The notes: a model not told the origin generated them from the sequence alone. 64,000 nt of DNA from Alteripontixanthobacter maritimus (GCF_003340475.1 NZ_QBKA01000002.1:1001501-1065500); one strand, 5' to 3'; shown: positions 55,095 through 63,684, numbered from the stretch's first letter. Translations and numbers: made by a program.

Positions 55095-56756
55095 ATGACA
55101 TTCCGCAACTTCCTGATGCTGGGCGCTGCCGCGCTGGCCCCGACCGTTGCTGTGGCAGGGATTGCCGCGCTGCCTGTCGCCGCCTTCGCCCAGGATAGCG
55201 AGCCGGACGATGCGCCCGAAATCGATGCGCGCATCATGGATGAAGGTCTGAACCGCAGCGAAGTGCAGATGCTGGCGCATGAACTGGTCGACGGGATCGG
55301 CGCGCGCCTCACCAATTCGCCCAATATGCGCAAGGCCGAAAGCTGGGCGGTCGACAAGATGCGCGATCTTGGTTTGAAGAACGTGCGTAAGGAAGGGTTC
55401 GAATTCGGACGTGGGTGGGAACATTTGGCGTCGTCTGCGACCATGCTGACGCCGCGCGAAGTGGAGCTGACCGCCACGCCGGTCGCCTGGACGCCCGGAA
55501 CGAACGGCGTGATCGAGGCTGAGGTCGTCGTTGCGCCCATATCGGAGCGCGCGCATTTCGAGGCCTATCGCGGACAGCTGGCCGGCAAGATCGTAATGAT
55601 CAGTATTCCCGGAATGGGTGACGAGCCGACGCGCGCGCCTTTTCGGCGGCTCGATTCTTCCGACATTTCCAGCCGTAACGATGTCGACCTGCCGAATTAC
55701 AGCGGCGAGGGCGAGAGCGTGGAGCGCAGCCTGAAGCGCCGCAAATTCGCGCTGGAGCTGGACGAGTTTCTCGCTGCCGAAGGTGCGGTTGCCTGGGCCA
55801 AGATGTCATACCGCGACGGCAAGCTACTCCATGGGACCGGCTACACCCATCACGTCGGTATGAGCCCGAAACTGCCCGGCATCGAGATCGCTGCAGAAGA
55901 TTACCGCCGCATCGCCCGCTTTGCCAAAACCGGTCCCGCACCGCGCCTGCGCATCGAAAATGATGTCCGGTTCGTGGATGGCGACACGCAGGCCTACAAT
56001 ATCATCGGCGAGATGGCCGGTAGCGATCCGTCCGCCGGATACGTCATGGCGGGTGCGCATTTCGACAGCTGGTACACAGGCGACGGCGCGGTCGATAACG
56101 GATCGGGCTCCGTAGTGGTGCTGGAAGCCGCACGCATCCTGAAAGCGCTTGGCGTGAAGCCGAAACGGACCATAAAGTTCGCGCTATGGGGTGCAGAGGA
56201 GCAGGGCTTGCTCGGCAGTCTCGCCTATGCCCGCCGCCATCTGGTTTCCCGTGCGGGAGAGAACGATCTTTCCGCGTTCGAGCTCAGCAGCCGCTGGCGC
56301 GATCTGTATCCGGTGACTGCCAAGCCGGGCTATTCCGACTTCAAGGCCTATTTCAACATGGATAACGGGTCCGGCAAGTTTCGCGGGCTCCATGCAGAAG
56401 GCAATCCTGCCGCCGAGCCATATCTGCGCAGCTGGCTGTCATCCTATGGCGTGCTGGATGCCGGGCGCGTGGTATCGGGAAGCACAGGCGGCACCGACCA
56501 CGTGTATTTCCAGGCAGTAGGCCTACCGGGATACCAGTTCATCCAGGACCCGCTCGATTATTTCGCGCGGTTGCATCACACCAATGTCGATACGTTCGAC
56601 CATCTGCGCCCTGACGATTTGCGACAGGCAGCGACGGTGATGGCCGGAGTGTTACTGGCCGCCGCCAACGACAAGGGAAGCATCCCGAAAATGCCGTTGC
56701 CGGTGCGGCCGAATGTGACCGATCCGTTCGAATATGAGTATCCTGAAACGGACTGA
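55095..56756 (+). CDS. Exported M28 family metallopeptidase with inserted protease-associated region
   Basis: A 553-residue secreted peptidase. Signal peptide MTFRNFLMLGAAALAPTVAVAG... ends near AFAQ (residue 32). The M28 catalytic domain shows zinc ligands in AHFDSWYTGDGAVDNGSG, GAEEQGLLGS and the late HHTNVDTFDHL; the region from about 120 to 240 is a protease-associated-like insert. It should be a periplasmic aminopeptidase or carboxypeptidase, related to glutamate carboxypeptidase-type enzymes. ATG at 55095 is preceded by GGGGACC. Confidence 0.9.
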   Translation: MTFRNFLMLGAAALAPTVAVAGIAALPVAAFAQDSEPDDAPEIDARIMDEGLNRSEVQMLAHELVDGIGARLTNSPNMRKAESWAVDKMRDLGLKNVRKEGFEFGRGWEHLASSATMLTPREVELTATPVAWTPGTNGVIEAEVVVAPISERAHFEAYRGQLAGKIVMISIPGMGDEPTRAPFRRLDSSDISSRNDVDLPNYSGEGESVERSLKRRKFALELDEFLAAEGAVAWAKMSYRDGKLLHGTGYTHHVGMSPKLPGIEIAAEDYRRIARFAKTGPAPRLRIENDVRFVDGDTQAYNIIGEMAGSDPSAGYVMAGAHFDSWYTGDGAVDNGSGSVVVLEAARILKALGVKPKRTIKFALWGAEEQGLLGSLAYARRHLVSRAGENDLSAFELSSRWRDLYPVTAKPGYSDFKAYFNMDNGSGKFRGLHAEGNPAAEPYLRSWLSSYGVLDAGRVVSGSTGGTDHVYFQAVGLPGYQFIQDPLDYFARLHHTNVDTFDHLRPDDLRQAATVMAGVLLAAANDKGSIPKMPLPVRPNVTDPFEYEYPETD

Positions 56757-56805
56757 CCCATGGCACGGAGGCCGGTTGCCCCATTATGCCGACGATTTGG
56801 CCAGC

Positions 56806-57267
56806 TTAGATGATGGAAGCGTCCGGGTCCTTGACCACGATCATCGCATTGCTGACCATTTCCAGCACCATTTCATCATGCTGGTTGAAGGTGCGCACGC
56901 GCGATTGGTAAAGGCCGAGTTCCGGTTTGGATTTGCTGCGGCGCTTCGAAAGTATCTTAGTCTCGCAGCGCAGCGTGTCATCTGGATAGACCGGCGTCAG
57001 CCATTTCAAGTTGTCGACCCCGGGGGAGCCAAGGCCGGCCTGCTTCGCCATCTTCATATGATCGACCATCATCCGCATGGTCATGGCGCAGGTGTGCCAA
57101 CCGCTGGCGGAAAGTCTGCCGAAATGGGTCCTCGCCGCAGCCTCATCATCGAGATGAAAAGGCTGCGGGTCGAAATTCTCCGCAAAGGTGATGACCTCAG
57201 CGCGCGTTACGTCATACTCGCCAAATGCAGCACTGCTGCCGACCTCGAGATCTTCCCAAAACAGCAT
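56806..57267 (-). CDS. MaoC-like hot-dog dehydratase
   Basis: A 153-residue MaoC/enoyl-CoA hydratase-2-like protein. The FAENFDPQPFHLDDEAA segment carries the catalytic Asp and His of the hydratase 2 motif, followed by FGRLSASGWHTCAMTMRMMV. It may act on acyl-CoA thioesters, but the pathway is unknown. It is 17 bases downstream of the DUF1206 gene (start 57267, stop of that gene 57285), on the same strand. Confidence 0.85.
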   Translation of the reverse strand: MLFWEDLEVGSSAAFGEYDVTRAEVITFAENFDPQPFHLDDEAAARTHFGRLSASGWHTCAMTMRMMVDHMKMAKQAGLGSPGVDNLKWLTPVYPDDTLRCETKILSKRRSKSKPELGLYQSRVRTFNQHDEMVLEMVSNAMIVVKDPDASII

Positions 57268-57284
57268 CGGTATGGCCCGTTCTA

Positions 57285-58082
57285 CTAGGCGCGGAAACTT
57301 GGCACGCCAGCGCTTGAATCCATGTCCGGAATAATGCGGTACCGGGCCAGGATGAAGCTGAAGAGGCCGAAGATCAGCAGACCGACTGCGACCAGTTGGA
57401 AGATCACACCGCTACCCGCCAGTGAAGCGACTGCATCGCCCAAGGTTTTCACCTGATCGCTGCCGCCGGACATGAATCCCGCCTGGAACAACGACCAACC
57501 GATGACCGTGAAAACCACTGCGCGCGCAATAAACCCGATGCCGCCCATCACGCGCGTGGCGCTTGGCGCACTGGCGCTGATGCGGTGCATGAACGATCCG
57601 GTGATACCCTTCTTGGCCTGCGAAATCGCGGCGAGAAAGAATGCTATGCCCAAAATACCAAGCACGATCCCGCCAAGGCCCATGGACAGTACGCCCGATG
57701 CAGCTTCCTGTGCGCCGTCGCCTGATGTCCCGGAGCTTGTTGCGAACTTGTAGGCGGAGAAGGCAAGCGCGATGTGACCGATAGCGCTGCCTGCATGACC
57801 GATACGTTTGCCCCAACCCTTCGCATCGCTCCCGTTGTTTTCGATATCGAACAGCGGTGATGCGAAGCGGAACAAGGCGTAGGCAAGCAGGCCGATGACC
57901 ATGATCCACAGCAACACTATACCGCCCGGGAACCCTTCGATCGCATTGAAGATACCGTTGGTACCTTCGCTGATCTTGCCCGCACTGGTCAGCGCGATCA
58001 GTCCAAGAACCGTATAAAGCATGGCACGACTGAAATAACCTACCCGTACCAGCCAATTGAACTTCTCGGACTTGTCGACCAC
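57285..58082 (-). CDS. DUF1206 family membrane protein
   Basis: A 265-residue protein with six membrane helices in three repeated two-helix units (each with a GY-start and a pattern like VRVGYFSRAMLYTVLGLIAL, GWGKRIGHAGSAIGHIALAFS, VMGGIGFIARAVVFTVIGWSL). This is the DUF1206 family, of unknown function. The start is GTG at 58082. It lies upstream of the MaoC gene and downstream of a strong terminator that ends the OmpA-family gene. Confidence 0.85.
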   Translation of the reverse strand: MVDKSEKFNWLVRVGYFSRAMLYTVLGLIALTSAGKISEGTNGIFNAIEGFPGGIVLLWIMVIGLLAYALFRFASPLFDIENNGSDAKGWGKRIGHAGSAIGHIALAFSAYKFATSSGTSGDGAQEAASGVLSMGLGGIVLGILGIAFFLAAISQAKKGITGSFMHRISASAPSATRVMGGIGFIARAVVFTVIGWSLFQAGFMSGGSDQVKTLGDAVASLAGSGVIFQLVAVGLLIFGLFSFILARYRIIPDMDSSAGVPSFRA

Positions 58083-58148
58083 GCGTTATTCTCCTGCAAC
58101 CTGTCGTTCAGATGAAGGCCCCGCCAACGATCTGCACGTCATAAAAGG

Positions 58149-58173
58149 CGCGGCCCCGATCAACGGGGCCGCG
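58149..58173 (-). terminator. Intrinsic terminator of the OmpA-family gene
   Basis: CGCGGCCCCG (58149-58158) pairs perfectly with CGGGGCCGCG (58164-58173) around a 5-base loop. On the minus strand a CCTTTTAT run follows, so it terminates the OmpA-family gene whose stop is at 58180. Confidence 0.9.
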
Positions 58174-58179
58174 TGTAAA

Positions 58180-58647
58180 TCAGTAAACGTAAATCGTCGC
58201 CCTGCGATTGCGAGCGGGGGTATTTTCAGCCGAGGCCGCACCCTCACCGAAGGCAAGAATGGAGATGTCCCGGCGACTGACGCCGGCATTGACGAACCGC
58301 TGGGCAACGGCAGCGGCGCGATCCCTGCTCAGGCGCATGTTCACATCATCGTCGCCTTCTTCGCTGGCATGTCCGGTCACGATGATACGGTTGGAGCTGG
58401 GCATGGTCGCAATCCGGTCCACAGCCTTGCGAACCATAGATGCGCCTTCGCTGGATAGCGTGCTGTCACCCTGCGCAAAATATATCGTGTCGACTGCGCG
58501 CGCGCTGACGGAATTGAACCGCTCGACCGACATAAGGTCAAAATCGGACGCCATAAGCGTGGCATCATTTGGCTGCGTGGTCGCGCAAGCACCCAGCGAA
58601 AGCAGCGGCACTGCCGATGCGGCGATAATCCATTTGCGAAATGCCAT
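58180..58647 (-). CDS. OmpA-family outer-membrane lipoprotein
   Basis: A 155-residue lipoprotein: lipobox LSLGAC (Cys21) after an N-terminal signal, then an OmpA C-terminal peptidoglycan-binding domain (about 47-155) with IYFAQGDSTLS, GHASEEGDDDVNMRLSRDRAAAVAQ and RNRRATIYVY. The family binds diaminopimelate in peptidoglycan through Asp and Arg of the NxxLSxxRA motif. Monocistronic, with a terminator after it and a possible EcfG-type promoter overlapping the end of ychF. Confidence 0.85.
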   Translation of the reverse strand: MAFRKWIIAASAVPLLSLGACATTQPNDATLMASDFDLMSVERFNSVSARAVDTIYFAQGDSTLSSEGASMVRKAVDRIATMPSSNRIIVTGHASEEGDDDVNMRLSRDRAAAVAQRFVNAGVSRRDISILAFGEGAASAENTPARNRRATIYVY

Positions 58648-58688
58648 GATGATCCTCGTTAAATAGCGATATTCAGACTGATCCTACA

Positions 58689-58712
58689 AACCTCCGCGCG
58701 CATGATTGTTCC
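58689..58712 (-). promoter_or_regulatory. Possible EcfG-type promoter before the OmpA-family gene
   Basis: GGAAC (58708-58712 minus) and GTTT (from 58691) are separated by 16 bases, close to the EcfG consensus but one base short of the ideal GGAAC-N16-cGTT spacing. It overlaps the end of ychF and lies about 40 bases before the ATG at 58647. Confidence 0.4.
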
Positions 58713-59812
58713 TAAACGTTGAACTTGAATAGCATCACGTCGCCGTCCTGCACCACGTATTCCTTGCCTTCCTGCCGAAGTTTGCCGGCTTCACGGGCAC
58801 CGGCTTCACCGTTCAGTTCGATGAAATCGTCATAAGCAGTGGTTTCGGCACGGATGAAACCGCGTTCGAAATCGGTGTGGATTTCGCCAGCGGCCTGCGG
58901 GGCACGGGCACCGGTCGGAAACGTCCATGCGCGCGCTTCCTTTGGTCCGGCCGTGAAGAATGTCTGCAATCCCAGCAGTTTGTACCCGGCGCGGATGACT
59001 CGAGCGAGGCCGCTTTCCGTGAGGCCCATTTCGGTCAGAAATTCCGCGCGGTCGTCTGGTTCCATTTCCACCAGTTCGCTTTCGATTGCGGCGGAGACGA
59101 CCACGGCCTGCGCGCCTTCTGCCGCAGCCTTTTCGAAAACCTTAGCCGACATCGCGTTGCCGTCCGCTGCATCTTCTTCCGCGACGTTGCACACATACAG
59201 GACCGGTTTAGCTGTCAGAAGCTGCGCCTGTTCGAACACTTTGAGTTCGTCTTCACCTTCTGGCTGGGTCAGGCGAGCGGGCTTGCCTTCGCGCAACAGT
59301 TCCAAGGCCTGACCCAGGACGCTTGCCAGGACCTTGGCTTCCTTGTCCCCGGCCTTGGCCTTTTTCTCGGCAGCAGGGACACGCTTTTCCAAGCTTTCCA
59401 GATCGGACAGCATCAGTTCGGTTTCGACCACTTCGGCATCCGCAATGGGATCGACGGTGTTGCTGACATGCTGGATGTCGTCATCCACGAAACAGCGCAA
59501 AACATGGACGATTGCGTCGACCTCGCGGATGTTGCCGAGGAACTGGTTGCCCAGACCCTCACCCGCGCTGGCGCCTTTTACAAGACCCGCGATGTCGACG
59601 AACCCGAGCTGGGTTTCGATAATCTTCGCACTGCCTGCGATGGCGGCGATTTTCTGCAACCGGTCGTCCGGCACCGCGACCTGCCCGACATTAGGCTCGA
59701 TCGTGCAGAACGGATAGTTCGCCGCCTGCGCCGCCTGCGTTTCGGTCAGTGCGTTGAAAAGAGTGGACTTGCCGACATTGGGCAGGCCCACGATACCGCA
59801 TTTGAAACCCAT
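58712..59812 (-). CDS. ychF: Redox-regulated GTPase/ATPase YchF
   Basis: A 366-residue OBG-family P-loop ATPase. It shows GLPNVGKSTLFNAL (G1), GFVDIAGLVKGA (G3), an NVAEED segment in place of the GTPase NKxD (typical of ATP-preferring YchF), and a C-terminal TGS domain ending FKFNV. It acts in translation and stress response. ATG at 59812 begins MGFKCGIVGLPN. Confidence 0.96.
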   Translation of the reverse strand: MGFKCGIVGLPNVGKSTLFNALTETQAAQAANYPFCTIEPNVGQVAVPDDRLQKIAAIAGSAKIIETQLGFVDIAGLVKGASAGEGLGNQFLGNIREVDAIVHVLRCFVDDDIQHVSNTVDPIADAEVVETELMLSDLESLEKRVPAAEKKAKAGDKEAKVLASVLGQALELLREGKPARLTQPEGEDELKVFEQAQLLTAKPVLYVCNVAEEDAADGNAMSAKVFEKAAAEGAQAVVVSAAIESELVEMEPDDRAEFLTEMGLTESGLARVIRAGYKLLGLQTFFTAGPKEARAWTFPTGARAPQAAGEIHTDFERGFIRAETTAYDDFIELNGEAGAREAGKLRQEGKEYVVQDGDVMLFKFNV

Positions 59813-59848
59813 GAATTCGTCCGCTCAAAAGAATAAGGTTGGGGTGGA

Positions 59849-60838
59849 TCAGACGCCGTGAACCGACTTGATCCACGGCCCATAGGGCGATTGCCCAAGC
59901 CATGCCACCTGCGTTTTCGCGCTCACTTCGTTGATGGCGACTTGCGGCTTAGGGCCCGGATGGACCGGGCGGCGCAGCGGGCGGGTGCCCGGCGGCATGG
60001 CCATAATTTCGGCAATCGCGCGCGGCACATCCATCGGGTCGGTTTCGCCACCGTCGCGGGCGCGTAGTTGCGCGATCATATCGGTATAACCGCCGGTATG
60101 ATGATCGTCGGCGCGCTCCAGCAGGCCGAGCGTCAGCTTCTGGCTGTTCTCCCAGATCTTGGTGGGATAGCCGCCGGGCTGGATGATGGTGACGTCGATC
60201 CCATGCGGCACAAGTTCATAGGCCAGCTGCTCGCTCATCGCTTCCAGCGCGAATTTGGTCGGCGAATACTGTCCGAAACCGGGCAGCATCACGCGGCCAA
60301 GCTGCGAGGTAACATTGAAAATCTGTCCGCGCTTGGCAGCGCGCATTTTCGGCAGGACGGCGCGCGCCATGCGGTGCGGCCCGTACACGTTGGTATCGAA
60401 GATCGCTTGCGTTGCTTCCATATCCTGTATCTCGATCGGTCCGGCGACCGAGATGCCGGCATTGTTCACCAACACGTCGATCGCGCCGCCCGCAAGCCGC
60501 TCCGCCTCGGCAACACCGCGCAGGACCTGTTCGTCGTCGTTCACGTCGATTTCGATGATGTGGATATCGAGATTGTCGGACACGATCAGGTCGAGCAGCT
60601 CGTCTGCTTCGGGGCGGGGCAGATTGCGCATGGTGGCGAAAACCTTGGCACCTTTGCGCGCCAGATGCTCTGCCGCGAGCCGCCCGAACCCCGACGAACA
60701 GCCGGTTATCAGAACGGATTTACCGGTGAAGTCCTGCTGCGCAATCAGCTTGTCGGTCTGCGCGACTGTTGCGGTTGCAGCGAAGGCGGTGGTGGCAGCG
60801 GCGCCTGCAAGCAGGCTGCGGCGATCGAGATTTGGCAT
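59849..60838 (-). CDS. Short-chain dehydrogenase with a Tat-type signal peptide
   Basis: A 329-residue SDR oxidoreductase preceded by a signal MPNLDRRSLLAGAAATTAFA with the twin-arginine RRSLLAG. The SDR core has the NAD(P) motif TGCSSGFG, NVYG and NNAG, and the catalytic YxxxK in YSPTKFA. A cofactor-loaded SDR exported by Tat is uncommon; NAD(P) would have to be held tightly or the signal may be uncleaved. ATG at 60838 gives the signal peptide; the frame is open further upstream but without family support. It lies downstream of pth on the same strand. Confidence 0.75.
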   Translation of the reverse strand: MPNLDRRSLLAGAAATTAFAATATVAQTDKLIAQQDFTGKSVLITGCSSGFGRLAAEHLARKGAKVFATMRNLPRPEADELLDLIVSDNLDIHIIEIDVNDDEQVLRGVAEAERLAGGAIDVLVNNAGISVAGPIEIQDMEATQAIFDTNVYGPHRMARAVLPKMRAAKRGQIFNVTSQLGRVMLPGFGQYSPTKFALEAMSEQLAYELVPHGIDVTIIQPGGYPTKIWENSQKLTLGLLERADDHHTGGYTDMIAQLRARDGGETDPMDVPRAIAEIMAMPPGTRPLRRPVHPGPKPQVAINEVSAKTQVAWLGQSPYGPWIKSVHGV

Positions 60839-60877
60839 GGACTGGCTCCGGTCGAATTGTCTGGCCACACCCATACC

Positions 60878-60904
60878 CGTTCGTCCTGCGCTTGTCGAAG
60901 GACC
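60878..60904. repeat. CCTTCGACA-type interspersed repeat, copy 1
   Basis: The minus strand carries CCTTCGACAAGCGCAGGACGAA, a member of the widespread palindromic CCTTCGACAAGCTCAGGA repeat family of sphingomonad genomes. It lies between the SDR gene and pth. A related copy is at 61655-61673. Confidence 0.6.
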
Positions 60905-60909
60905 GGGAG

Positions 60910-61479
60910 CTAGTCCTGCATACGCATGGCATATTCGCTCATGAAGCGGGGGTTGTCGTCTTGTGCCAGCCATTCCGCCTCGGCACCGATTGCGCCGAGC
61001 ATCTGGACCAGCTCATCCTGCTCTGCCTTGGCGTAGTTCCCGAGCACGTGGGCGGTCACGCGATCCTTGTGGCCGGGGTGACCGATGCCGATGCGCACCC
61101 GGCGGTATTCCTGCCCGACATGCTGGGCAATCGAGCGCAAGCCATTGTGTCCGGCATGGCCGCCACCTTGCTTCACCTTGACGCGGAATGGCTCCAGATC
61201 GAGCTCGTCGTGGAACACCGTCAGCGCGTCGGGCTCCAGCTTGTAGAAGCGCAACGCCTCGCCTACGGCGCGCCCGCTTTCGTTCATGTAGGTCGCCGGT
61301 TTGAGCAGCAGGATCTTCTCGCTTCCAATTCGGCCTTCCTGGACCCAACCAGAAAACTTCTTCTGCACCGGCCCGAACCCGTGCATTTCCGCGATGACAT
61401 CGCATATCATGAAGCCGATATTATGCCGGTGCATCGCATATTGCGGACCGGGATTGCCGAGGCCTGCCCAAATTTGAAT
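60910..61479 (-). CDS. pth: Peptidyl-tRNA hydrolase with an apparent ATT start codon
   Basis: Releases peptides from peptidyl-tRNA to recycle tRNA. The 189-residue protein aligns to the family from QIWAGLGNPGPQYAMHRHNIGFM, with the catalytic Asn in LGNPG and His in MHRHN. Within the frame there is no ATG, GTG or TTG between the in-frame stop at 61501-61503 and GLGNPG; the only codon at the right place is ATT (61477-61479), 7 bases after a strong AGGAG (61487-61491). A start at the later ATG (61434) would delete catalytic Asn. ATT starts are known for infC and pcnB and couple genes to IF3 levels. rplY is upstream on the same strand. Confidence 0.88.
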   Translation of the reverse strand: MQIWAGLGNPGPQYAMHRHNIGFMICDVIAEMHGFGPVQKKFSGWVQEGRIGSEKILLLKPATYMNESGRAVGEALRFYKLEPDALTVFHDELDLEPFRVKVKQGGGHAGHNGLRSIAQHVGQEYRRVRIGIGHPGHKDRVTAHVLGNYAKAEQDELVQMLGAIGAEAEWLAQDDNPRFMSEYAMRMQD

Positions 61480-61654
61480 AGTATTACTCCTGTTTCCTGT
61501 TTAGCCTCAAGCGCCGGCGGTCGCATTCGCTCCCTTAGGCTATCCTCGCTTCGCTGCGGGCGGCCCTTTGGGCCTATGACTGCCGTGACCAGGTTCCGGG
61601 TGCAAGATAGCTAGTGTGACGCAAGTTCCGTTTGCGTCTAGCAAACGGCAAGCA

Positions 61655-61673
61655 TGTCCTGAGCCTGTCGAAG
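61655..61673. repeat. CCTTCGACA-type interspersed repeat, copy 2
   Basis: GTCCTGAGCCTGTCGAAGG on the plus strand, the reverse of CCTTCGACAGGCTCAGGAC. It is a near-match to copy 1 at 60878-60904 and lies inside the rplY-pth gap. Confidence 0.6.
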
Positions 61674-61822
61674 GGGCCGAACGGCCGCCCGAGCTTATGC
61701 GAGGAAGCAAGGGGGCCGGATGGCCCCCGCCCGCAGGGTCCAAACAAATAACGCGAATGCGAGCGCCCGGCGTTTGAGGGTCTAAACAAAAAACGCCCGT
61801 AGAACTAAATCTCAACCAAAAA

Positions 61823-61848
61823 CACCGGACCCCTTGCAAGGCCCGGTG
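61823..61848 (-). terminator. Intrinsic terminator after rplY
   Basis: CACCGG (61823-61828) pairs with CCGGTG (61843-61848), enclosing an inner CCTTGCAAGG palindrome. On the minus strand a TTTTTGG run follows, giving a standard terminator 29 bases past the rplY stop. pth may therefore depend on read-through or its own promoter. Confidence 0.8.
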
Positions 61849-61876
61849 CTTTGTATCGTCAGAAAAACCGCGAGTG

Positions 61877-62587
61877 TTAGTCGCTCTTTTCCTGCTGTTC
61901 CTTGGCGGCATCGGCGTCCGGACCCTGTTCGGTCGCGGCGGTTTCGCCGGCTTCCATGCCTTCGCCGGTCTGACCTTCTTCGCCTTCGCCGGCTTCATCT
62001 TCGCTCTTCTTGAGCGCAGACGGAGCAACGAGGGTGGCGATGGTGAAGTCGCGGTCGGTGATGGCGCTCGTGCTACCTGCGGGCAGGGTGATCTCGCTGA
62101 TATGGATCGAATCGCCGACTTCCTTGCCGGTGACGTCGATCTCGATCTCGTCGGGGATCTTGTCCGATTCGCAGATCAGTTCCAGCTCGTGACGGACCAC
62201 GTTAAGAACGCCGCCCTTCTTCAGGCCGGGGCTTTCTTCCTCGTTGATGAAGACGACGGGGATATCGACCTCGATCTTGGAATCTTTCGAAAGGCGCAGG
62301 AAATCCGCGTGCAGCGGCCAATCCTTGACGGGGTCGAACGCGACATCCTTGGGCAGGGTGCGCACCTTCTTGCCGCCGACCTCGATCATCACGATCGAAT
62401 TCATGAAGTGGCCGGTGCCGAGCTGACGGATCAGCTCCTTCTGCTCAACATGGATGGGGAGGGCTTCTTCCTTGCCGCCATAGATCACGGCGGGGACACG
62501 GCCTTCGCGACGCAGTGCACGGGAGGCTCCCTTGCCAGCCCGTTCGCGCGTCTCGGCCGGCAGGGTCAGAGCGTCGCTCATAGTCAC
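61877..62587 (-). CDS. rplY: 50S ribosomal protein L25/general stress protein Ctc
   Basis: The 236-residue Ctc-type L25, which binds 5S rRNA. The N-terminal L25 domain (about 5-95) shows [21 protein letters not shown] and [22 protein letters not shown]; the C-terminal TL5 domain follows, and the last 45 residues are an acidic Glu/Gly/Ala tail. Linked to pth downstream, as in many bacteria. Promoter elements lie upstream at 62666-62693. Confidence 0.96.
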   Translation of the reverse strand: MTMSDALTLPAETRERAGKGASRALRREGRVPAVIYGGKEEALPIHVEQKELIRQLGTGHFMNSIVMIEVGGKKVRTLPKDVAFDPVKDWPLHADFLRLSKDSKIEVDIPVVFINEEESPGLKKGGVLNVVRHELELICESDKIPDEIEIDVTGKEVGDSIHISEITLPAGSTSAITDRDFTIATLVAPSALKKSEDEAGEGEEGQTGEGMEAGETAATEQGPDADAAKEQQEKSD

Positions 62588-62665
62588 TTACCTTTCGATT
62601 TGCATTTGTTGTTGTCATTTCCGGCTGCCACACCTCCAGGGATGACGCTGGCACCGGAGGCGCGC

Positions 62666-62693
62666 GCTATACAGGCGATACGCGCAAATGCAA
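62666..62693 (-). promoter_or_regulatory. Candidate sigma-70 promoter of rplY
   Basis: TTGCAT (62688-62693, minus strand) and TATAGC (62666-62671) are 16 bases apart. A GCGCGCGCC discriminator follows, the kind seen in growth-rate-regulated ribosomal promoters. It lies about 80 bases before the rplY start at 62587. Confidence 0.5.
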
Positions 62694-62721
62694 GCCAAGA
62701 CGCGGCCTGCGAAGGTGGCGC

Positions 62722-63684
62722 TTATCGGATCCGCCGGGCCGCAATTCCGCGCGTCTCCAGCTCAGCGAGCAGATTGCCCGGCCCGGCCATATGCGCGGCT
62801 CCTACGGCGATCAACAGCGCGTCATGCTCCGCAAGCAACGCCTCGATCGTACTGGCCCATTGCTGGTTACGCCGGGTCACCAGCGCCGCACGCAGCGCGG
62901 GCCGCGATCCCAAGTCGCGGGTGAGCGAAGCGGCAAGGCCGTCCATATCGCCGCGATACCAGGCAACCGCATCTGCCTTGCGAGCGGAGTTTCCTGCCAA
63001 AGCACTCTTGACCGCAAGGTCAAGCAGTTCGCGCTGCGTGTTCTCCGGCAGCTCGTCGAAAATACGAAGCTGGCCTTCTACGCCTTCCAGTTCGCGCGTT
63101 TGTACTGGAGCAAATGTTTCCAGCAGCGCGCGGTCCACGCCATTTGCGCTGCTGCCATAACCGCCTGCGCCAGACAGCATCAGCGCCGCGGCCCAGGTCT
63201 CGGTGGCGGTGAAGTCCGCCGCCTTCATATCCTGGTGCGCAAGGGCAGCATCGATCTGTCCCCTATCGCCGCGCTGGTTCAGCGGGGGCAAGCCGGGCGT
63301 AACCGACATATGCGCGAAAATCATCGCATGTCGGTCCTTGTCGGTGATGCCCTTGGCCTCGACCACCAGACCCTCGGCCTGTTCGATCGCACGCTCGACC
63401 GGTTTGCTGCGCCATTCAACACCGTCCGGCAAGCTGTGGATCGTACCCAGCAGCCAACCGCCATGCTCTCCATTGGCGCTCCTTAGCTCCCAGATTGGAG
63501 GGGCGGGCGCATTGCGAAATTCTGGTGGCGGGGCTGACGCCTCGTCTTTGCACCCGGTCAAGGCCAGCGCCAGCACCATCACTACCGCCAACACCATTGA
63601 CACCCGGACCATGATATAACCGAAAGGGGCGCGCCAAAGTGGCACACCCCTTTCCTGTTTCATTCGCGGCAGACCAATGTTCAC
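62722..63684 (-). CDS. TraB/GumN family lipoprotein
   Basis: A 320-residue protein with lipobox LALTGC after a hydrophobic signal and a TraB/GumN domain (about 60-320) with WLLGTIHSLPDGVEW near the start and the IAVGAAHMAGPGNLLAEL end motif that includes a conserved His. The family is predicted to be a metal-dependent protease or Tiki-like hydrolase; its substrate is unknown. The start is GTG at 63684; an ATG at 63612 gives a tighter lipoprotein signal. It follows a paralogue 23 bases upstream. Confidence 0.85.
   Translation of the reverse strand: MNIGLPRMKQERGVPLWRAPFGYIMVRVSMVLAVVMVLALALTGCKDEASAPPPEFRNAPAPPIWELRSANGEHGGWLLGTIHSLPDGVEWRSKPVERAIEQAEGLVVEAKGITDKDRHAMIFAHMSVTPGLPPLNQRGDRGQIDAALAHQDMKAADFTATETWAAALMLSGAGGYGSSANGVDRALLETFAPVQTRELEGVEGQLRIFDELPENTQRELLDLAVKSALAGNSARKADAVAWYRGDMDGLAASLTRDLGSRPALRAALVTRRNQQWASTIEALLAEHDALLIAVGAAHMAGPGNLLAELETRGIAARRIR

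Larger units (their letters stand above)
61480..61876. other. 397-base rplY-pth gap with hairpins and repeats
   Basis: No gene is supported here. It holds the rplY terminator (61823-61848), a CCTTCGACAGGCTCAGGA repeat (61655-61673), hairpins GGGGGCC-GGAT-GGCCCCC (61711-61728) and CCGTTTGC-GTCTA-GCAAACGG (61628-61648 region), and short direct repeats near 61730-61795. It reads as accumulated REP-like debris between two cotranscribed-looking genes. An overlapping minus-strand frame of 162 codons here looks like translated repeats. Confidence 0.6.

Noticed and set aside
61540-62028. 162-codon minus-strand frame overlapping rplY and the repeat-rich gap
   Set aside because: It overlaps the rplY C-terminus, contains translated REP-like repeats, and has no family resemblance.
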